This document shows, piece after piece, positions 1 through 5,520 of a stretch of DNA of 8,048 nucleotides (positions are counted from its first letter, which is position 1; each line of letters starts with the position of its first letter). This stretch comes from Chloroflexota bacterium. GTDB taxonomy: Bacteria; Chloroflexota; UBA5177; JANWHV01. Below the pieces are notes generated by a model that saw only the letters and a list, made by a program, of their open reading frames with translations, was not told the DNA's origin and made no database searches. The stretch lies in assembly GCA_025924845.1 (NCBI GenBank), contig JAICHN010000240.1, positions 1 to 8,048 on the forward strand. Direction: 5' to 3'. The position numbers were made by a program, and so were the translations under genes.

Positions 1-191
1 CCCCCGCCCAGGCCGCTCATGCACGGTTCGACCACCGCGAGCGTGAAGGCCATGGTGACGGCGGCGTCTACCGCGTTTCCCCCGCCGCGCAGCACCGCGG
101 CGCCGGCTTCCGCGGCGAGCGGATGCATAGCCGTTACCATGCCCCCACCGGTCACAACCTCGCTTTTTTGCACCGATAGGGTACTTCGCAT
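1..191 (-). CDS. ggt: gamma-glutamyltransferase, N-terminal part (runs off left edge)
   Basis: Sixty-three codons are visible from an ATG whose first base is position 191, and the frame is still open at the window edge. The translated start contains the typical N-terminal core of gamma-glutamyltranspeptidases: [14 protein letters not shown] (about residues 17-30), then [12 protein letters not shown] (34-45), then [11 protein letters not shown] (53-63), matching the family pattern of [15 protein letters not shown] and EP..SG.GGG. Known family members cleave gamma-glutamyl bonds of glutathione and related compounds and mature by self-cleavage at a threonine, which would lie outside the window. 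The start is supported by a strong AAGGAGG four bases upstream. No obvious signal peptide precedes the core ([13 protein letters not shown] is short and polar), so a cytoplasmic Ggt-like enzyme is likely. It is 61 bp downstream of the TauE-like gene on the same strand and may be co-transcribed with it. Substrate specificity cannot be judged from this part. Confidence 0.88.
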   Translation of the reverse strand, partial: MRSTLSVQKSEVVTGGGMVTAMHPLAAEAGAAVLRGGGNAVDAAVTMAFTLAVVEPCMSGLGG

Positions 192-195
192 GCCG

Positions 196-202
196 CCTCC
201 TT
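196..202 (-). promoter_or_regulatory. strong ribosome-binding site of the gamma-glutamyltransferase gene
   Basis: The minus strand reads AAGGAGG here, a near-perfect anti-16S match, four bases before the ATG at 191. It fixes that start. No comparably strong site precedes the other genes except the guanylyltransferase fusion. Confidence 0.7.
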
Positions 203-203
203 G

Positions 204-226
204 GGCCGCGCCGATAAGCGCGGGCC
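204..226 (-). promoter_or_regulatory. GC-rich hairpin just upstream of the ggt ribosome-binding site
   Basis: GGCCGCGC at 204-211 can pair with GCGC/GGCC at 218-226 (one bulged G at 222) around a six-base loop, CGATAA. The hairpin lies between the TauE-like stop (253) and the ggt ribosome-binding site (196-202). No T-run follows on the minus strand, so it is not a standard intrinsic terminator. It could lower read-through, stabilise the ggt message or affect ribosome access. The structure is seen; the role is inferred. Confidence 0.4.
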
Positions 227-252
227 TACTTACAGATCCCTGCCGCTCTTGC

Positions 253-1032
253 TCAGACCAGCACGACCCCTGCCCAGATCAGGATACCGGCCATGGCGGG
301 CCGCAACCATATGTCCGGCAGCTTGGCACAGAGTTTGCTGCCGATGAACACGCCTGGTAGAGAGCCGACCAGGAGATTCAGGCTCACGCTGAGATCTACA
401 TCACCCCAACCCAGATGGCCGGCGGCGGCAATAGGCACCAACACGGCGGCAAACGCGATGTTGGACCCTACCAGATGCCGTAATCCGAGACGGGGCAGCA
501 AGAGAAAGAGGATGGGCACGGTGAGGGCGCCGCTACCGATGGAGGTGACGCTGACACAGAAGCCGACCAGCGCTCCCAGCGCGATCACCGACCCGCGCCG
601 CGTATCAATCGGCGCTGCGTTTTCCTGTATCGCCGATCGGGCGAACAGGCGAGCGGAGAGCATGAGAACGGCTACAATGATCAGCATGCTTCCCACCGCA
701 TGCTTGATCGCTGCGTTCAGTGCCGCCTCGTCCATCATGTGGCGAAGTTGGACGAGCACGAGCAGGCCCAGCGCCGCACCCGGCATCCCGCCCAGGACAA
801 GCCAGAGCAGCACTTTGCGATCGACAGTGCCCTGCCGCCAATGGACAAACGCGCCGAGCAACTTGGTCGGTACGCTGTAGATCAGATCGACACCCACCGC
901 GGTCAGCGGGCTCAATCGTACCACCAGAATGAGCAGCGGCGCCATCAAGGAACTGCCGCCCACCCCGGATACACCCACCAGCAGACCCACCAACGCCCCG
1001 ATCAGCGTCAGGCGTGGATCTAGTGCGCCCAC
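253..1032 (-). CDS. TauE/SafE-family membrane exporter (COG0730, UPF0721 type)
   Basis: This is a 259-residue, very hydrophobic protein of normal length for the TauE/SafE family, which exports sulfite, sulfoacetate and other small organic or sulfur-containing anions across the inner membrane. The family's duplicated half-repeats are visible: [19 protein letters not shown] (about residues 16-34) and, in the second half, [19 protein letters not shown] (157-175). About eight membrane segments can be placed, near residues 8-30, 43-62, 73-95, 110-130, 147-163, 168-181, 188-206 and 216-258 (the last probably two). The GTG at 1032 is the only usable start in frame, because a TGA lies six codons further upstream. 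No clear ribosome-binding site precedes it, so initiation may be weak or coupled. It precedes ggt on the same strand. A link between sulfur-compound export and glutathione turnover is possible but unproven, and the substrate cannot be read from the sequence. Confidence 0.85.
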   Translation of the reverse strand: MGALDPRLTLIGALVGLLVGVSGVGGSSLMAPLLILVVRLSPLTAVGVDLIYSVPTKLLGAFVHWRQGTVDRKVLLWLVLGGMPGAALGLLVLVQLRHMMDEAALNAAIKHAVGSMLIIVAVLMLSARLFARSAIQENAAPIDTRRGSVIALGALVGFCVSVTSIGSGALTVPILFLLLPRLGLRHLVGSNIAFAAVLVPIAAAGHLGWGDVDLSVSLNLLVGSLPGVFIGSKLCAKLPDIWLRPAMAGILIWAGVVLV

Positions 1033-1140
1033 GTCAACGACAGCTGATCATCATTATCATTCGCTGGTCGGTGCCGGCACTCACTCTTGCTTGTCCTTCA
1101 TCACTCTCATGACCTCTCTACTCCCTCCACCAGTATAGTG

Positions 1141-1169
1141 TGTCACGGCTATATGACGTACACGTGACA
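1141..1169. repeat. short inverted repeat TGTCAC-N17-GTGACA
   Basis: TGTCAC (1141-1146) and GTGACA (1164-1169) are perfect inverted copies 17 bases apart, giving roughly two helical turns between half-site centres. They lie next to a TATACT box (1132-1137, minus strand) upstream of the exporter gene and about 27 bp from the boundary of the glycosyltransferase remnant. The repeat could be an operator for a dimeric regulator of the exporter, but six-base arms are easily found by chance. Confidence 0.25.
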
Positions 1170-1195
1170 GCGATACGTGGCTTGATCCTGTTCGT

Positions 1196-1357
1196 CATCA
1201 CTTCCAATCCAATCACACCGAAGGGCTCGTGCCCGCTGTTGGTCAGGGTGGCCGCGCACCCCGCATAGAGCATGCGCGTGAACTCTCCGGGAAGGAAGAA
1301 TGCCGGATTCTGCAGGTCGGCATGCACATGCGCCCGGAGCAGTTCCAGGCACTCTTC
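1196..1357 (-). pseudogene. remnant of a GT-B glycosyltransferase (54 codons)
   Basis: Read on the minus strand, this segment encodes 54 residues that align without a gap to residues 293-346 of the intact glycosyltransferase at 3271-4566. By hand count, 46 of 54 residues and about 137 of 162 bases are identical. It covers the helix EECLELLRAH, the ADLQNPAFFLP strand/loop and the sugar-nucleotide site HEPFGVIGLE with its EX7E glutamates. Similarity ends abruptly on both sides: upstream the frame reaches a TGA at 1397-1399, and downstream it runs into unrelated sequence (from TNRIKPR onward) to a stop near 1118. There is no N-terminal domain, so it cannot be an active enzyme. Most base differences are silent, so the piece probably came from a paralogous gene that diverged under selection before being broken, not from a very recent copy of the neighbour. 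Confidence 0.85.
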
Positions 1358-1440
1358 CGCAAAGCCTTCGGGCCACGGTCGGCGGGGGCCGCGGCATCAT
1401 TACGGTGGGGGAGCAAGGTCGGCAAGGTAAGGTATGCCCA

Positions 1441-2052
1441 ATGATAACGACGCAGCATAAGACGGTCCAGGATCTGCTGGCTACACCCGACGACGGCTAT
1501 CGCTATGAACTGGCGCGGGGGGAGATCCTGCGTACGCCGCCACCCAAAGGAGAGCACGGCGCGATTGAAGCAGCCTTGGTGGAAGCAATTGGGCGCTATC
1601 TCTACATGCGGGCCCTCTCGAGCGGCTGGGCGGAAGGCAGGGGATTGAGGGAGCGTAACCATCTAGTAGGCAGGGTGATCAGCGGCGAGGCTGGAATCCA
1701 CGTACGCTTGCCCGATGACCCGGAGCACGTACGCGGCATCGATGTTGGCTACCTTACCCCCGAGCAGGTGGCGCGCATCGGTGTAGTGTCCGCGGACGCC
1801 TATTTCCCGGAGGCGCCGACACTGGTCGCGGAGGTGGTCAGTCCTTCGGAGGGAGCCTCCTACCTTGAGGGCAAAGTCGCCGATTATCTGGCGGGCGGCG
1901 CCCGGTTGGTCTGGTTGCTCTTCCCCGAGTTGCGTACCGCGCGCGTCCACCAGTCGAGCGGCGCCTCGTTCCAGGTAGCCGCCGACGGTGCATTGGAGGG
2001 CGGCGAGGTGTTACCGGGCTTCAGGATCGCGCTTGTCGACCTGTTTCCGTGA
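1441..2052 (+). CDS. Uma2-family protein, PD-(D/E)XK nuclease-like (DUF820)
   Basis: This 203-residue protein has the normal length and layout of the Uma2 family (DUF820), predicted restriction-endonuclease-fold proteins that are abundant in Cyanobacteria and Chloroflexota and whose cellular role is unknown. Landmarks are the N-terminal YRYELARGEIL (about residues 20-30), a helix with ALVEAIGRYL (45-54), GIDVGYL carrying Asp101 (99-105), LVAEVVSPSE carrying Glu131 (128-137), Lys145 in GKVADYLAGGARLVWLLFP (144-162), and a C-terminal GGEVLPGFRIALVDLF. Asp101, Glu131 and the charged residues around them fit the PD-(D/E)XK active site, so the nuclease core looks intact. I chose the ATG at 1441 because the family's homology begins there; the in-frame extension upstream to 1300 reads across the glycosyltransferase remnant and is not family-like. 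The ribosome-binding site is weak. The gene stands alone and converges on the glycosidase-like gene 26 bp away with no visible terminator. Confidence 0.85.
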   Translation: MITTQHKTVQDLLATPDDGYRYELARGEILRTPPPKGEHGAIEAALVEAIGRYLYMRALSSGWAEGRGLRERNHLVGRVISGEAGIHVRLPDDPEHVRGIDVGYLTPEQVARIGVVSADAYFPEAPTLVAEVVSPSEGASYLEGKVADYLAGGARLVWLLFPELRTARVHQSSGASFQVAADGALEGGEVLPGFRIALVDLFP

Positions 2053-2078
2053 AGAAGCGTCGTGGAATAGATACTCGG

Positions 2079-3254
2079 TCATCCGCCGCGAGTCACCACC
2101 TGATCCACGCGAACCACGAAGCTGTTCCACGAAAAGCCGTCACGCCAGGGCGGTTCACCGGGATAGTACGGGTTATGCCGATCCGTCTCCAGGTACTCGC
2201 GGAAGACGGCGCCGCCGCGAAACTCGGCTCGTAGCCGCTTTTCCATACGCGTCGTCAGGCTGGGAAGGTGGTGCAGGGCGCCCGCCGCGAGCGACAGATA
2301 GTCATAGAGCAGCCAGGAGCCGCCGTTCTGGTAGTCGCCCGGCTGAAGGGTCGGTGTGAAGGCGGCGCCCGGCAGATAACGGCCCCGCGCATCAGAGAGG
2401 ACACGGAAGCCGCCCTGGAATGAAGGCAGGCCGGCGAGCGTTTGCCGTACAACCTGATCGGAAAGGATCGGCCGGTGTAACAGCCAGAGCGAGAGGAATT
2501 CACCGGTCAGCGCGCCGGCATCGTGGTAGTCCAGCTTGGTGCTGAATCGCAGGTACCCCTTGTGGTCGGCGAGGGAGCGGTAGCCGTCATCGGCGGCGCG
2601 AAGGTCCTTGTTCGCCACGATAAGGCCCAAGCGGCGAGCACACCGCAGTGCCACCGCGTACAACCCTTGATTGTAGGCCAGGGTGTCCGTGGCCGGGAGG
2701 CGAAGGCTGTCCAGCCAACTTGTATAGAACCCGCGTGGACTGCGATACAGGCCATGCGTGGCATGGGCCAGCACGTACGTCAGCGCTTTGCCCAGGGCCG
2801 CCTTTTTGGGGCGTGGACCACCCGCCTCAACTTGCCAGTCCGCCCAGATCAGAAATAATAGGGTTGATTCGTCGGGGTGATACGCGGGATCGCGCGGGAA
2901 AGCCGTGAACTCGGTCGGCACCTCACCGCTAGGTAACTGCGCGGCGGCGAAGTGGCCCAGCGCTCGATTGGCGAGGTCGAGGTCGCCCAAGGCCGCCAGG
3001 GTCCAGAAGGAGTCGCGGAGCCATACTCCGCTATAGGCCGGACTGGGGTGGACCAGCCCGCCACGGCGGTCTATATTGTGCCGCCATACCGCTGCCGCTG
3101 CGCGCGTCTCCTGCGCGCACAAGCCGGCATCATGCCATACGCAGGACGGCGGGGCGGCGCGCGCCGTGAACCGGGGCCACATTCCAACCAGGAGGAACAG
3201 ACGGCAGGCAGCGCGCAAGGCAGACCAGGGTTGAGTGGAATGCATGCGTTTCAC
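2079..3254 (-). CDS. predicted exported (alpha/alpha)6-barrel glycosidase-like protein
   Basis: The protein has 391 residues. Its start looks like a signal peptide: basic KRMHS, a hydrophobic stretch at about 12-26 (ALRAACRLFLLVGMW), then TARA-APPS as a plausible cleavage site near 33. The mature part resembles six-hairpin glycosidases (GH15/GH63/amylo-1,6-glucosidase-like). The evidence is repeated pairs of helices with aromatic and acidic loops: YSGVWLRDSFWTLAAL (74-89), SGEVPTEF (109-116), HPDESTLLFLIWADW (126-140), AYNQGLYAVAL (193-203), LTGEFLSLWLL (249-259), YQNGGSWLLYDYLSL (308-322) and PPWRDGFSWNSFVV (368-381). Acidic residues such as Asp81, Glu111, Asp128 and Glu252 are candidate catalytic groups, but I cannot assign them. 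The GTG at 3254 gives the longest form; an ATG at 3245 has a well-placed AGGGTGA and is equally plausible. The gene starts 16 bp after the glycosyltransferase, so the two are probably one operon. A non-hydrolytic sugar-binding or epimerase-like role in the same fold cannot be excluded. Confidence 0.65.
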   Translation of the reverse strand: MKRMHSTQPWSALRAACRLFLLVGMWPRFTARAAPPSCVWHDAGLCAQETRAAAAVWRHNIDRRGGLVHPSPAYSGVWLRDSFWTLAALGDLDLANRALGHFAAAQLPSGEVPTEFTAFPRDPAYHPDESTLLFLIWADWQVEAGGPRPKKAALGKALTYVLAHATHGLYRSPRGFYTSWLDSLRLPATDTLAYNQGLYAVALRCARRLGLIVANKDLRAADDGYRSLADHKGYLRFSTKLDYHDAGALTGEFLSLWLLHRPILSDQVVRQTLAGLPSFQGGFRVLSDARGRYLPGAAFTPTLQPGDYQNGGSWLLYDYLSLAAGALHHLPSLTTRMEKRLRAEFRGGAVFREYLETDRHNPYYPGEPPWRDGFSWNSFVVRVDQVVTRGG

Positions 3255-3270
3255 CCTACCCTGGCCTGCC

Positions 3271-4566
3271 TTAATCCAACGCCCCCTGCTGCCGAGCCAG
3301 GTACTCCACCTTCACGCGCAGGTCGGCGATCACGTTGGGCCAGATGAACTGCTCGGCGGTGGCGCGACCGTTGGCACGCAGGCGCGCGGCGAGCGCGTCA
3401 TCATGAGATAGCTCAAGCAGATATTCGACCAGTTCACCGGCGTCGGATGTTTCGGTGATCAGGGCGTTTTGCAAGGATGTGGCATAGTCTTCCCCCGTAC
3501 TCCCTACCACGGCCACGCCGCCTGCCGCCATCACTTCCAGTCCAACCAGGCCAAAGGGTTCGTGCCCACTGTTGGCGAGCGTGGCCGCACACCCCGCGTA
3601 GAGCACGCGCGTGAACTCCTCAGGTAGGAAGAACGCCAGATTCTGCACGTCTGCGTGCAAATGCGCCCGGAGCAGCTCCAGGCACTCCTCCACCGTGGGG
3701 CGCCGCGTAGCGGCGGTGACGGTTGCTACTTGCAGTCCGGCCCAGCCCAGGTAGCCCAGCACATCGCGCCCGTGCGGCTCCATGCCGCCGCGCGCCAGCC
3801 ACAGCACCGGCACGCCCAGTCCCTTGAGGCGGGCCACCGCTTCGGCTGCCATCATCCACCGCTTGTCCGGATCGAAACGTCCGATCTTGAAAAGTGGGAA
3901 ACGGCCCTTTACGATGTCTCGGAACGCCGCTAGATGCACCGGATCCACTGGATCGAGGGCCCGCGTGGGAATGCCGTTGGCGATCACCAGCGGATTCACC
4001 CCATTCTGCCACATACGGTGCTTCATGTAGCGGCTCACCGTGGTGATCGTGGTGGCGTACTTGAGTCTGCCCCAGTTGATGCGATGGAATGAGAACACAT
4101 TGTTGGCGTTCCAGAGCAGCACGCTCTGTTGACGCAAGCCCATGAAGTGGAGAAGGTCACTCAATTCGCACACGGCATATGCCGTGTGCCACTCCTCAGC
4201 CAGCACGATAGTCAGTTTGCCCTCGGCTTGGGCGGGCCGGGCCACGTTATCTACCACCCAGCGGGGCACGGATTGGTTAAAGTCCCTGATCTTGTCGTCT
4301 TCTCCTTGATAGACGCCGTTGGGATGGTAGGCGCTGATCCATTGTGCCCAGCGATGCCAGTGGAGTTTCCCGTCGCGCTTCCGCTCGTGGTTCGGCAAGC
4401 TGGGGTCACCGATAAAGAGGAGGTGGGTCTCGTAGCCTTCCTCCGCCAGGGCATCGGCCAGCTCGGTCACCCTTACTCCCAGGCCGCCTGCCTGCGAGTA
4501 GATATCCGGCCCCTCGAACGAGAGGATGACGAAGACGGCGTGGTCGGGGTCGATGGTTGAAGCCAT
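3271..4566 (-). CDS. GT-B glycosyltransferase (GT4/glycogen-synthase-like)
   Basis: This 431-residue protein is a complete two-domain GT-B retaining glycosyltransferase, without signal peptide or membrane helix, so cytoplasmic. The N-terminal acceptor half has the glycogen-synthase-like loop QAGGLGVRVTELADAL (25-40), EEWHTAYAV (124-132) and TVSRYMKHRMWQNGV (176-190), followed by VIANGIP (194-200). The C-terminal donor half has FKIGRFDPDKRW (226-237), LWLARGG (255-261) and HEPFGLVGLEVMAAGG (335-350), which carries the EX7E pair Glu336/Glu344 that binds the nucleotide-sugar. Known relatives transfer glucose, mannose or similar sugars; donor and acceptor are not readable here. The ATG at 4566 has GGAG about eight bases upstream. 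A minus-strand GATAAT (4595-4600) is a possible minus-10, but no good minus-35 is seen. It is followed after 16 bp by the exported glycosidase-like gene, pointing to a shared glycan. A 54-codon piece of a close paralogue survives at 1196-1357. Confidence 0.85.
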   Translation of the reverse strand: MASTIDPDHAVFVILSFEGPDIYSQAGGLGVRVTELADALAEEGYETHLLFIGDPSLPNHERKRDGKLHWHRWAQWISAYHPNGVYQGEDDKIRDFNQSVPRWVVDNVARPAQAEGKLTIVLAEEWHTAYAVCELSDLLHFMGLRQQSVLLWNANNVFSFHRINWGRLKYATTITTVSRYMKHRMWQNGVNPLVIANGIPTRALDPVDPVHLAAFRDIVKGRFPLFKIGRFDPDKRWMMAAEAVARLKGLGVPVLWLARGGMEPHGRDVLGYLGWAGLQVATVTAATRRPTVEECLELLRAHLHADVQNLAFFLPEEFTRVLYAGCAATLANSGHEPFGLVGLEVMAAGGVAVVGSTGEDYATSLQNALITETSDAGELVEYLLELSHDDALAARLRANGRATAEQFIWPNVIADLRVKVEYLARQQGALD

Positions 4567-4687
4567 GACGCTCTCTCCAACTCGTAGGCAGCCAATTATC
4601 CCGGCGAGGGGCCATTTCGGTTACGGGCGAGTCCCGGATGGAGTCTTGGCGATTCGGCATAATTCGGAGGAAGGCTGTCCGCCCGGC

Positions 4688-4728
4688 CGCGAGGACCGGT
4701 GATTGGCGTAGCCGGCCAATCGCTCGCG
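4688..4728. repeat. nested inverted repeat downstream of the Rpn-like fragment
   Basis: The outer arms CGCGAG (4688-4693) and CTCGCG (4723-4728) enclose the inner arms GATTGG (4701-4706) and CCAATC (4716-4721). Seven bases lie between the arms on the left, one on the right, and nine in the loop. Transcribed from the minus strand it would form a bulged hairpin about 17 bp after the stop of the Rpn-like fragment. No T-run follows, so it is at best a weak or Rho-assisted terminator; it also lies about 120 bp upstream of the glycosyltransferase start. The rest of 4567-4744 shows only a possible GATAAT box (4595-4600). Confidence 0.35.
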
Positions 4729-4744
4729 ACCGTTGCCGATATGC

Positions 4745-5320
4745 TCAGGAGTCGGGCTCTGCCACTCGCTTCAGCCGCGAGAGCAATTCTTCCTGAGTGT
4801 CACCGGCAATGTGGGCGAGCGCGGCTTCCAGGGCGGCTTCGCTCGCGTTCGCGATGGCTGCTTGTAGTTGCTCAGTCACCGAGCCGAAGCGTCCTGCCAT
4901 CGCTACATGCACGGCCGCACGCAAGCCCTCAACTCGCCCCTCGGCTCGGCCCTCGTCTAGCCAATCAGCGATCACACTCGATTCACGCACCAACTCGTTC
5001 AACACGGCATTTCTCCCCAGTGCTTCACTGATCGTTCCGCGCGGCTGTCGTATCCCGGCCAACAGCGCCAGGAGAGCCGCCAACTCGCTTCGCTCCTCGC
5101 GAGGCAAGGAGGTGGCCGCGATCTGCTCAACCGCCTGCAACACCGCCTCAACCGTACCCTCGCCTATAACGCCGGCCAAAGGCCACAACGGCGGATAGGG
5201 CGTTTCCAGTACGCGCTCCGCCGGGATCTCCCATAGCTTGATTACCGTGATGTGATACCGTAGGAGTTCTTCACCCATCCAGTCTAACACGAAGGGTACC
5301 TCGAGTACCCCACCTGTCCG
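4745..5320 (-). pseudogene. C-terminal part of a Rpn-family/PD-(D/E)XK transposase-like protein, nuclease half missing
   Basis: From about position 5314 the minus strand encodes a recognisable C-terminal half of the Rpn-like (recombination-promoting nuclease / putative transposase) proteins common in Cyanobacteria and Chloroflexota. Landmarks are a strand pair with EELLRYHITVIKLWEIPAERVLE, the proline-rich PYPPLWPLAGV, the helical PREERSELAALLALLAGIRQP, NELVRESSVIADWLDEGRAEGRVEGLR with its charged repeat, and a C-terminal helix with GDTQEELLSRLKR. Intact members are close to 300 residues and carry the PD-(D/E)XK catalytic motifs before this part; here roughly the first 100-150 residues are absent. 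The open frame continues to about 5467, but only as unrelated Arg/Pro-rich sequence with poor starts (TTG at 5467, ATG at 5428). No missing half appears in the other minus-strand frames. It is therefore probably a dead fragment, possibly still translated. The stop is at 4745. Confidence 0.7.
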
Positions 5321-5466
5321 GTCCCTGATGTTATGATTGTAGGTAGCATCATGCGTAATACCGTCTGGTACGGCGCGGGGCGCCGGACGAGGCGGCGGGG
5401 CCTGCGTCGGAAGACGGCCGCTTCCCATGCGATACCCTGTTCGTCGCGCTTGGCGTCCTTCCGGCA

Positions 5467-5480
5467 AACGGCATGCCGTT
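5467..5480. promoter_or_regulatory. perfect 14-bp palindrome upstream of the guanylyltransferase gene
   Basis: AACGGCATGCCGTT is identical to its own reverse complement and ends 40 bp before the ATG at 5521, a position suited to an operator. A second, smaller hairpin (CGGCGC-GGG-GCGCCG, 5371-5385) and a weak TAATAC box (5356-5361) lie further upstream in the same gap. By chance, a 14-bp palindrome is expected about once in 16 kb of random sequence, so its location is more telling than its existence. No regulator is encoded nearby, and its role is inferred. Confidence 0.35.
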
Positions 5481-5506
5481 CTCGGATTCCCGGGGAGGCC
5501 TGCATC

Positions 5507-5514
5507 AAGGGGGA
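5507..5514 (+). promoter_or_regulatory. ribosome-binding site fixing the guanylyltransferase start at 5521
   Basis: AAGGGGGA lies six bases before the ATG at 5521. An in-frame ATG at 5473 lies inside the palindrome, has no ribosome-binding site and adds 16 non-conserved residues; the nucleotidyltransferase fold begins exactly with MKAVVMAGG at 5521. Confidence 0.65.
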
Positions 5515-5520
5515 AGATCG

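Larger units (their letters stand above)
1033..1440. other. 408-bp stretch without a complete gene, between the exporter and Uma2 genes
   Basis: The stretch separates two divergent genes. It holds the glycosyltransferase remnant (1196-1357) and an inverted repeat (1141-1169). On the minus strand there is a weak minus-10-like TATACT (1132-1137) upstream of the exporter gene, but no matching minus-35 at normal spacing. Two tiny minus-strand reading frames (1081-1110, nine residues, and one ending just before the GTG at 1032, eight residues) have little support. On the plus strand, the part just before 1441 shows only a modest AAGG (1429-1432 region) as ribosome-binding site for the Uma2 gene. 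No RNA gene or terminator is recognisable. Confidence 0.5.

Noticed and set aside
293..880. Plus-strand open frame of 195 codons opposite the exporter gene.
   Set aside because: The Arg/Pro/Ser-rich composition is typical of antisense of a hydrophobic membrane-protein gene, and there is no domain or ribosome-binding site.
1081..1110. Nine-residue minus-strand reading frame (MRVMKDKQE) preceded by GAGG, and a second eight-residue frame (MIMMISCR) ending just before the exporter GTG, as a possible leader peptide system.
   Set aside because: Both are too short to judge, have no run of regulatory codons or attenuator hairpin, and similar tiny frames occur by chance.
1300..1440. In-frame N-terminal extension of the Uma2 protein by 47 residues.
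   Set aside because: The extension is read across the antisense of the glycosyltransferase remnant, and family similarity starts at the ATG at 1441.
2053..2078. Shared terminator between the converging Uma2 and glycosidase-like genes.
   Set aside because: The 26-bp gap has no inverted repeat or T-run.
5294..5310. Inverted repeat GGGTAC-CTCGA-GTACCC as a possible element end or operator.
   Set aside because: It falls in the conserved start of the Rpn-like fragment (codons for GVLEVP), so it is explained by coding sequence.
5473..5520. Upstream in-frame ATG adding 16 residues to the guanylyltransferase fusion.
   Set aside because: It lies inside the palindrome without a ribosome-binding site, whereas the ATG at 5521 has AAGGGGGA and begins the conserved fold.
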